Below are positions 46,270 to 52,860 of a stretch of DNA of 64,000 nt, piece by piece; position 1 is the stretch's first letter; the number at the start of each line of letters is the position of its first letter. The notes beneath the pieces were generated by a model that saw only the letters and a program-made list of their open reading frames with translations, did no database searches and was not told the origin of the DNA. The stretch comes from Lacinutrix sp. WUR7 (GTDB lineage: Bacteria; Bacteroidota; Bacteroidia; Flavobacteriales; Flavobacteriaceae), in the NCBI RefSeq assembly GCF_016864015.1, contig NZ_CP045067.1:1709001-1773000 (forward strand), in the 5' to 3' direction. The translations under genes were made by a program, and so were the position numbers.

Positions 46270-48441
46270 ATGAAAGACATAAAAAAATATAGTATCCTCT
46301 TCAGCTTTTTGTTTTTAAGTCACTTTTTGTTTTCGCAACAAAAGGATGAAAGTGTTGTAGAGAAACAAGAAACAAGTTTTGTGGTTCGAGGTTCTGTAAA
46401 TGAAGTGGAAACTCATAAACCAATTTCTCATGTAGAAGTTTCTGTAAATGGAGGCGCTTATACAACTACTAATCTTACTGGAGATTTTAGAATTGAAGTT
46501 AAAAAAGGAGATAAGTTAATAATTAGTCATAAAGATTTTATTACTGTTAATTATACGATTAAAAATGACGAAAGAATCGTTGTTCAAGTACATCCAGAAT
46601 CAGAAGAAGGCGCTTTATATAAGCGAAAAATAGCAGTTAAACCATTTAATAGTATCATCGATTCTGCGGAAGTATATTTAAAAAAAGATGCCGGAAAAAG
46701 TATTCAGTTTATAACCGAAGCATTATCACAAAGCAACGCTACCAAACAAAATGCGGAAGCGTATGAGGTTCTTGCAGATGTATATTTACATTGGAAACAA
46801 TATGATTTAGCAATTTCAAACTATAAAATTAGCCTTCAAAACAATACTTTAAATGAAGTCGTTTTAAAATTAGCAAAAGCATATTATAAAAATAAAGATT
46901 ACCAAGAAAGCTTACAAACCTATCAAAACATAAATCTAGCTAGTCTTTCTAACTATCAAAAAACGGTTTATTATGAAGGTTTAGGAGATGTGTACAAGAA
47001 AATTGTACAACTAGATACCGCAATTTCCAACTACAAAAAAGGACTGGCTATTGCCGAAAAACATCTTATTAAACCAAAAATCACAGACTTGAATTCTAAA
47101 ATTGGTGAAGCATATAATGCAAGCGGAGAATTAAAGGAAGCAAATAACTATTTTGAAAATGCGTTAGACTTAGCGTCGCAAGAAAACAAAAAAAGAGCAG
47201 TAGAAGAGAAGGTGAAGGTTGCCGATTTTCAGAATGATAATATGGCTTACGACGATGAAATTCAGTTACGTAAAGAAGCCATTGAAGAAATTTCAGAACT
47301 AGAGTCCGATACCTTAATAGATAACGAAAGTGCTTTAACCTTACAAAAGCAAAACTATAAGATTGGAAACGCCTATTACCAACAAAAAGATTATGTAAAT
47401 GCGGTTCCTTATTTAGAGAAAAGTATTGCCGAAGCAGAAAGTAGAGAAGATTTTTTAGTGAAAAAAGATGCTATCCGTAAGCTCTCTGAAACCCATAGAG
47501 ATGCAGGAGATTATAACAAAGCACTAGAAACCTACATCGCTTACCAAGAAGCAGTAGATACTTTGTACGCTAAAATGGATCAGGAAATTACGCAAGCAAG
47601 AAGATTTAACAAAAGTATTGCCGAAAAGCAAAACAGAATTTCCAGCTTAGAAAGTGATCGAGCATTAAGTCTGAGTAATTACCAACTTTCTATAGAACAA
47701 AGTAAAAGACAAAAACTGATTATTTATTCCCTTTTTGGAGGTATGCTTTTATTGCTAATTGCAGCATATTTAATGTATAAATATATCAAACAACAAAAAC
47801 TAGCAAACAATCTTTTGGCTTTAAAATCGCTACGAAGCCAAATGAATCCACATTTTATTTTCAATGCATTAAACTCGGTAAATAGTTTTATAGCATCCAA
47901 TGATGAGCGAACGGCAAATAGATATCTTTCCGATTTTTCCCAACTCATGCGAGCCGTTTTAGAAAATAGCGAACAAGACTTTATTCCATTACAAAAAGAA
48001 GTCGATCTATTAGAACTTTATACACAATTAGAACATTTTAGATTTAAAGATAAGTTTGATTATAGCATTACCGTAGAGGATAATGTGGCTATTAATGAAT
48101 TTCAAATTCCGCCAATGTTACTACAACCATATATCGAAAATGCGGTTTGGCATGGCTTACGCTATAAAGAGGAAAAAGGAAAACTAGAAATAAATATAAG
48201 CCAAAAGAGTGCAGATGAAATTACCATTGCTATTATAGATGATGGAATAGGAAGGGAAAAGTCGAAAAGCCTAAAAACCGAAAACCAGAAAAAACAAAAT
48301 TCGCAAGGGATGAACAACATTAAAAAACGTGTTGCCATTTTAAACGAAATGTATAAAGATAAAGTAGATGTTTTTATTGATGATTATAAACTGGAAGGAG
48401 ATAAAGGAACTAGAGTGGTAGTAACGCTGAAAAAGGATTAA
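46270..48441 (+). CDS. Sensor histidine kinase with carboxypeptidase-like, TPR and LytS-type kinase domains
   Basis: The 723-residue protein has a signal peptide (1-22, ending LFSQQ), a carboxypeptidase regulatory-like beta domain (about 36-115), a TPR region (about 140-440), a coiled coil, one membrane segment (about 486-505) and a LytS-type kinase domain. The phosphorylated histidine is H528 in QMNPHFIFNALNS, and the ATP-binding part shows DDGIGREKS. The sensing part is thus periplasmic and the kinase cytoplasmic. It is followed after 117 bases by a LytTR response regulator, its probable partner. The carboxypeptidase-like domain at the front is unusual for this kinase class. Confidence 0.9.
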   Translation: MKDIKKYSILFSFLFLSHFLFSQQKDESVVEKQETSFVVRGSVNEVETHKPISHVEVSVNGGAYTTTNLTGDFRIEVKKGDKLIISHKDFITVNYTIKNDERIVVQVHPESEEGALYKRKIAVKPFNSIIDSAEVYLKKDAGKSIQFITEALSQSNATKQNAEAYEVLADVYLHWKQYDLAISNYKISLQNNTLNEVVLKLAKAYYKNKDYQESLQTYQNINLASLSNYQKTVYYEGLGDVYKKIVQLDTAISNYKKGLAIAEKHLIKPKITDLNSKIGEAYNASGELKEANNYFENALDLASQENKKRAVEEKVKVADFQNDNMAYDDEIQLRKEAIEEISELESDTLIDNESALTLQKQNYKIGNAYYQQKDYVNAVPYLEKSIAEAESREDFLVKKDAIRKLSETHRDAGDYNKALETYIAYQEAVDTLYAKMDQEITQARRFNKSIAEKQNRISSLESDRALSLSNYQLSIEQSKRQKLIIYSLFGGMLLLLIAAYLMYKYIKQQKLANNLLALKSLRSQMNPHFIFNALNSVNSFIASNDERTANRYLSDFSQLMRAVLENSEQDFIPLQKEVDLLELYTQLEHFRFKDKFDYSITVEDNVAINEFQIPPMLLQPYIENAVWHGLRYKEEKGKLEINISQKSADEITIAIIDDGIGREKSKSLKTENQKKQNSQGMNNIKKRVAILNEMYKDKVDVFIDDYKLEGDKGTRVVVTLKKD

Positions 48442-48532
48442 CGATTGAAGATTTGCGATTGTTGATGCAACAATATTTATCATTCTTAAATGGATTCCGT
48501 ATCTAAAAAAACATAAGTAATAACCTTAATAA

Positions 48533-48552
48533 GATTCCTGCCTTCGCAGGAA
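48533..48552 (-). repeat. Short hairpin repeat, member 3 (six bases before regulator start)
   Basis: On the minus strand it reads stem TTCCTGC, loop GAAG, stem GCAGGAA, then TC. It ends six bases before the ATG of the response-regulator gene, the same spacing as member 1 before ruvB. Confidence 0.7.
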
Positions 48553-48558
48553 GTGACC

Positions 48559-49293
48559 ATGAAACTAAACGCCATCATAGTAGAAGACGAAAAAACAAGC
48601 AGAGATATTTTAAAAAACTATCTCGCTAAATACTGTCCTAATGTCAATATTCTAGGCGAAGCTGCAAATGTAGAAGAAGCTTTGGTATTAATTCGGAATA
48701 ACGATTTAGACCTGGTTTTTCTAGATGTAGAAATGCCGTATGGTAATGCCTTCGATTTGCTTGATAAAGTTGGTGACAGAACCTTCGAAACCGTTTTTGT
48801 AACCGCTTACAATTATTATGCAATAGATGCTTTAAATGCACACGCGAGCTATTATTTAATGAAACCAATTTCTATAGACGAACTTATAAAAGCAGTAGAT
48901 TATGTTGTAGAAATTAAAACCAAAGAAGACGCATTACAAGATGAAGTGTTAGTGCCAAAAACAAATACCGTAAACGGAAAAATAACCATTCCGCAACAAG
49001 ATGGTTTTGAAGTTTTAGAAACTGCGAATATCTTGTATTGCAAGGCAGATGATAATTACACCGAAATATATTTAAATAACAATAAAAAGAAACTAGTAAG
49101 CAAGACGCTAAAATATTTTGAAGAAGCTTTAAATGGTTCCGGCTTTGCACGAGTACATAAAAGCTATTTGATAAACGTTAACGAAATCACCAAATACGTA
49201 AAAGGAAAAGGAGGACACGTTGTTTTAAGTAGCGGAAAAGAAATATTAGTTTCTGCATCTCGAAAAGCCGATTTACTTTCGTATTTTAAGTAA
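48559..49293 (+). CDS. LytTR-family response regulator
   Basis: The 244-residue protein has a receiver domain (about 1-120) with the phosphoacceptor D56 in DLVFLDVEMP, acidic pocket EDE at 9-11, the switch threonine in VTAYN and the lysine in MKPI, followed by a LytTR DNA-binding domain (about 150-240) with the pattern ILYCKADDNYTEIY and FARVHKSYLINV. The ATG at 48559 is chosen over an in-frame GTG at 48553, which lies inside the repeat-derived leader. It follows the LytS-type kinase gene, and the two almost certainly form a two-component system. Targets are not visible. Confidence 0.95.
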   Translation: MKLNAIIVEDEKTSRDILKNYLAKYCPNVNILGEAANVEEALVLIRNNDLDLVFLDVEMPYGNAFDLLDKVGDRTFETVFVTAYNYYAIDALNAHASYYLMKPISIDELIKAVDYVVEIKTKEDALQDEVLVPKTNTVNGKITIPQQDGFEVLETANILYCKADDNYTEIYLNNNKKKLVSKTLKYFEEALNGSGFARVHKSYLINVNEITKYVKGKGGHVVLSSGKEILVSASRKADLLSYFK

Positions 49294-49295
49294 TG

Positions 49296-49320
49296 CATTC
49301 CTGCGTTAGGCAGAAATCTA
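49296..49320 (+). repeat. Short hairpin repeat, imperfect member 4
   Basis: TTCCTGC, a five-base loop, and GCAGAAA, then TCTA. One stem mismatch. It begins three bases after the response-regulator stop and is in opposite orientation to member 3, so the regulator gene is flanked by inverted copies. Confidence 0.55.
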
Positions 49321-49400
49321 ATTAATAAGAATGATGCTGTAACAGATTAAGAAGGTCTAAAATATTCGAGCGAAGCAAGAATTTATATAATACAGCTATT

Positions 49401-49426
49401 GTCATTTCGAGCATGTCGAGAAATCT
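49401..49426 (+). repeat. 26-base TCGAG repeat, copy 2
   Basis: GTCATTTCGAGCATGTCGAG followed by AAATCT. It differs at one base from the copy at 31023. Confidence 0.8.
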
Positions 49427-49463
49427 CTAAGAATAAATTAAAACTAACATAAAGCAATTAAAG

Positions 49464-49979
49464 ATGCCAGTAATACTACCAGTAAACAATAAACATCCAC
49501 AAATACCAGAAGACTGCTTCGTAGCAGAAAACGCAACCATAGTTGGCGAAGTAAGTTTTGGAAGCCAATGTAGCGTGTGGTTTAACGCAGTCATTCGTGG
49601 CGATGTTCATTTTATAAAAATGGGCAACAAAGTCAATGTTCAAGATGGAGCAGTAATACATGCCACTTATCAAAAGTCCCCAACAACCATTGGGAATAAC
49701 GTTTCTATTGGTCATAATGCCATCGTGCATGGTTGCACGATTCACGATAATGTTTTAATAGGAATGGGAAGTATTGTTATGGACGATTGTGTGATAGAAA
49801 GTAATAGTATTGTAGCAGCGGGAGCAGTAGTTACCGCAAACACTAGAGTAGAAGCAGGTACTATTTACGCAGGAGTTCCAGCTAAGAAAGTAAAAGATAT
49901 TAGCAAAGAATTAATTCATGGGGAGATTAATCGCATTGCCGAAAACTATGTAAAATATTCTAGTTGGTTTAAGGAGTAA
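49464..49979 (+). CDS. Gamma-class carbonic anhydrase-like protein
   Basis: The 171-residue protein is a left-handed beta-helix of hexapeptide repeats, as in YrdA/PaaY and gamma-carbonic anhydrases. Metal-ligand histidines are present in the usual places (VIHATYQ, IGHNAIVHGC), and the family start FVAENATIVGEVSFG and NAVIRGDV follow. It is cytoplasmic and probably binds zinc or iron in a trimer, but many such proteins have no proven carbonic anhydrase activity. It stands alone, with a repeat-rich region both before and after it. Confidence 0.92.
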   Translation: MPVILPVNNKHPQIPEDCFVAENATIVGEVSFGSQCSVWFNAVIRGDVHFIKMGNKVNVQDGAVIHATYQKSPTTIGNNVSIGHNAIVHGCTIHDNVLIGMGSIVMDDCVIESNSIVAAGAVVTANTRVEAGTIYAGVPAKKVKDISKELIHGEINRIAENYVKYSSWFKE

Positions 49980-49989
49980 TTTTTTGGCG

Positions 49990-50009
49990 CCTGCCTGCTG
50001 GCAGGCAGG
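49990..50009. repeat. GC-rich 20-base palindrome
   Basis: CCTGCCTGC-TG-GCAGGCAGG, a 9-bp stem with a two-base centre. No T-run follows, so it is not a typical terminator. It is much richer in GC than its surroundings. Confidence 0.75.
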
Positions 50010-50050
50010 TTACCACAGGGGGCGCGCTTTCCGTTGTATCTTTTTTTCGT

Positions 50051-50093
50051 GTTCTCGATACAATGCTCCTTTAGTGTATCACTCGAACTGACG
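50051..50093 (-). repeat. Dispersed-repeat-like element (GTTCTCGATAC...CACTCGAACTGACG)
   Basis: This segment begins GTTCTCGATAC and ends CACTCGAACTGACG. I recall similar paired ends in other flavobacterial intergenic regions, in which the outer parts are kept and the middle varies. Only one copy is in this window, so this rests on memory. Confidence 0.45.
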
Positions 50094-50142
50094 TGAAAAA
50101 GTATGTCACTGCAAATAGAACTTCAATAGTAAAATAGAATAT

Positions 50143-50922
50143 TTAAAAATCTAAATAATCCACATCAAAGCCTTCCCCTAAAAGTTGCGACATCACTTTT
50201 GGGTTTCCATTAGAATAGAATTGTAGTTTTGGTTTATTGGTAGTGTTGTTTAAAAGTTCATGTTGTCTTAGAACCGCTTTGGTTTGTTTAGCAACCGCTT
50301 CACCAGAATCTATTATTTTCACATGACTTGGTAGTATTTCTAATAACTGCGGAATTAAATACGGGTAGTGTGTGCAGCCCAAAACTAGATAATCTATATT
50401 AGCATCCAGCATCGGTTTTAAGTATACTTGTAGAAGCGCTTTCATTTCTTTGCTATCCACATTACCATTTTCAATTAAAGGCACAATACCTTCGCCTACT
50501 TGCTCTATAACTTGGATATCATTAGTAAATAAATCGGTTGTTTTATGAAACAACTCACTAGAAAGGGTTCCTTTTGTAGCAAGAATACCAATGGTTTTTG
50601 TTTTTGTATTTAAAGCTGCAGGTTTAATCGCTGGCTCGATGCCTATAAATGGCACATTATAGTTTTCGCGTAAATGTTGTACTGCATTAGTAGTTGCTGT
50701 ATTACAAGCTACGACAATGAGTTTACTGCCTTTGTCTAATAATAGTTCTGTATTCTTTTTACTTAATGCAATTATTTCTTCTTTACTTTTATTACCATAA
50801 GGAGCATATTTGCTATCCGCTAAATAAATTGTGTTTTCATGCGGAAGTAAAGCGTTAAGTTCTCTCCATATAGAAGTGCCACCAACACCAGAATCAAAAA
50901 TACCAATAGCTTGTTTGCTCAT
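50143..50922 (-). CDS. murI: Glutamate racemase
   Basis: MurI makes D-glutamate for peptidoglycan. The 259-residue protein has the start IGIFDSGVGGTSIW, the first catalytic cysteine in VVACNTATTNA and the second in VLGCTHYPYL, plus the PYGNKS motif. Length is typical. It is on the minus strand, convergent with the carbonic anhydrase-like gene, and follows the Skp-like/BamA operon, whose terminator lies just upstream of it. It is cytoplasmic. Confidence 0.96.
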   Translation of the reverse strand: MSKQAIGIFDSGVGGTSIWRELNALLPHENTIYLADSKYAPYGNKSKEEIIALSKKNTELLLDKGSKLIVVACNTATTNAVQHLRENYNVPFIGIEPAIKPAALNTKTKTIGILATKGTLSSELFHKTTDLFTNDIQVIEQVGEGIVPLIENGNVDSKEMKALLQVYLKPMLDANIDYLVLGCTHYPYLIPQLLEILPSHVKIIDSGEAVAKQTKAVLRQHELLNNTTNKPKLQFYSNGNPKVMSQLLGEGFDVDYLDF

Positions 50923-50984
50923 GTTTTGTTTATTGCTTATAAAAGTAAATAATTCCTTTTAAATAGTTTTAAAGTTTATGGCAT

Positions 50985-51017
50985 AAAAAAAGCTGTCTTT
51001 TTAAAAGACAGCTTTTT
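50985..51017 (-). terminator. Intrinsic terminator ending the bamA-skp operon
   Basis: AAAAAGCTGTCTTTT (50987-51001) pairs with AAAAGACAGCTTTTT (51003-51017), a 15-bp stem around one base; on the minus strand it is followed by a T-run. Confidence 0.9.
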
Positions 51018-51039
51018 AATTGTTTCGTGTAAATGTTAA

Positions 51040-51549
51040 TTAGAAACCTAATTCTTTTTTAACATCAGCAAGTAAATCTTTACCATCTGCCATGATAACT
51101 CCACCACCTTGAGTAGAATCTAAAACATAGTCAAAACCTTGTGCTTTTGCTACTTTTAAAATTGCAGCTTTTGCTTTTTCAGTAATAGGCTTAAGTAAGT
51201 CTACTTCTTTCTTTTGCATGTCTTGTTGTGCTTGACCTTGGTAGGATTGAATGTTTTGTTGCATTGTTTGTACTTCTACCATACGTTTTTGATTTTCTTC
51301 TGCTGTTTTAGTAGCAGCTTCTGCATCGTATAACTTCATTTTGTTTTGGTACTCAGTAACCATTGCTTTAATGTCCGCTTCGTAGGTTTTACCTAGTTTG
51401 TCCATTTCTGCTTGTGCCGTTTTCATTGCAGGCATTGCAGCAATAAGATCTTGTGTGTTTATATGCGCAACTTTAGTTTGTGCTTGCATAAAGCTAGTTC
51501 CTGCAATAAATAATGTTGCTGCTAATAATAAAGTTTTAATTTGTTTCAT
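51040..51549 (-). CDS. Skp/OmpH-family periplasmic chaperone
   Basis: Skp-like proteins hold outer-membrane proteins in the periplasm on their way to BamA. The 169-residue protein has a signal peptide (1-24, ending MQAQ), the family start KVAHINTQDLIAAMP, a long helical hairpin (about 45-130) and the ending FDYVLDSTQGGGVIMADGKDL. It is the second of two Skp-like genes after bamA, 30 bases after the other one, and is followed by a terminator. Confidence 0.92.
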   Translation of the reverse strand: MKQIKTLLLAATLFIAGTSFMQAQTKVAHINTQDLIAAMPAMKTAQAEMDKLGKTYEADIKAMVTEYQNKMKLYDAEAATKTAEENQKRMVEVQTMQQNIQSYQGQAQQDMQKKEVDLLKPITEKAKAAILKVAKAQGFDYVLDSTQGGGVIMADGKDLLADVKKELGF

Positions 51550-51579
51550 TTTTAATAGTTTAATGTGTGTTATAAATTG

Positions 51580-52608
51580 TTAATTATCTTCGCCTTCTTC
51601 TTCTTCTTCTTCGGCATTATTGTTTTCGCGTTCTTCTTTTGCTTTTCTACGCTCTTCTAATATTTTCGCTTTTCTTTCTTCTAGCTCTTGTTTGCGTGCT
51701 TCTCTATCTCTTAATTTTTTTGCTGCTGCTTCTTCTCTAGTGGTAGGTTCTTTACCTTCTGTTGTTTTAGAATCCTTTTCATCTCCTGAGGCTGCACTTA
51801 CTTCTTTTTGGTCTTCGGTATTATTTTTTGCATCAAGTGCACCTTCTTTTAATTGTTTTCTCGCCTGAACAATACTATCTCTTCTGTTCTGTGCTGCTTC
51901 TTTTTTAGCTTCACGTGCTTCTAGAATTTCTTTTCTGCGTTGTTCTGCTTCTGCTGCACGGGTTGCTTTTTTATCTTCTAATGCTTGTTTTCTAGCATCT
52001 AATGTTTCGTTTACTTCAGGAACAACTTCTTCTTCTTTAGCATTTTTTCTTTCTTTTTTAGAATTTGCTTGATCCCTTTTAGAAGTACGTACAATAGCTC
52101 TTATTACTTGTTCACTTATATCAAATCTATCTGCGGAATAAAGCATTACTACGTCTGCAGATTTATCGAATATAAAATCATACTTTTTTGTAGAAGCAAT
52201 ATCTTGTACTGCTGCAAATATTTGATCTTGTATAGGTTGGATTAATTGTCTTTTTTGAATCATTAAATCACCAGTAGGACCAAATCTATTTTGTTGGTAT
52301 TCTAATATTTCAAGTTCTTCAAAATCAAGATCTTCTTCACGTTCCTTAACAAGTTCACTAGTTAAAAGCGTTTTTTCGTTACTTAAGTCTTTTCGTTTTT
52401 GTTCTATTACACCTAAACGAGAGTCAATTTCAGATTTCCATTTTTGAACTTTGCTTTCCAGCTGCGTTGTTGCTTCTTGGTATTCCGGTATGTTTTCTAA
52501 AATGTACTCTGTATCAATATAACCTATTCTTACACCACGTTGTGCTTGAGTAGTAGATATGCTAAGCATGAATACAATTGCCAGTAAAAAAAGAACTTTT
52601 AATTTCAT
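51580..52608 (-). CDS. Skp/OmpH-family periplasmic chaperone with long charged tail
   Basis: The first 190 residues resemble Skp: a signal peptide (1-22, ending TQAQ), VRIGYIDTEYILENIPEYQ and the helical hairpin. Unlike its neighbour it has an added C-terminal tail of about 150 residues (about 190-342), dense in Lys, Glu and Arg with repeated patterns such as EARKQ and ending in EEEEEEGEDN, likely a long coiled coil. The tail is not part of the usual Skp fold. It follows bamA in the same direction, so both Skp-like genes are probably read with it. Confidence 0.9.
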   Translation of the reverse strand: MKLKVLFLLAIVFMLSISTTQAQRGVRIGYIDTEYILENIPEYQEATTQLESKVQKWKSEIDSRLGVIEQKRKDLSNEKTLLTSELVKEREEDLDFEELEILEYQQNRFGPTGDLMIQKRQLIQPIQDQIFAAVQDIASTKKYDFIFDKSADVVMLYSADRFDISEQVIRAIVRTSKRDQANSKKERKNAKEEEVVPEVNETLDARKQALEDKKATRAAEAEQRRKEILEAREAKKEAAQNRRDSIVQARKQLKEGALDAKNNTEDQKEVSAASGDEKDSKTTEGKEPTTREEAAAKKLRDREARKQELEERKAKILEERRKAKEERENNNAEEEEEEGEDN

Positions 52609-52860
52609 CTGTTTTATATTTTATAAATTATTGGCTTTATAAACTCTAAAAAGGACAAACGATTATTTATAGCTTTTTGTCATTTTTGGAATTAAGCTTT
52701 TCAAAATTAACGAATTTTAACTTTAAAAATTTTAATTCTTCTTTTAAATAATCAAAATGTTTATAGAAAATATCGTGCCAAATTTTTTTAGATTCTTATT
52801 TTGGTTAGAAAAATAAGAAAATTTGTTATCAATACCTATAGCATTGAAATGCAATATTTT

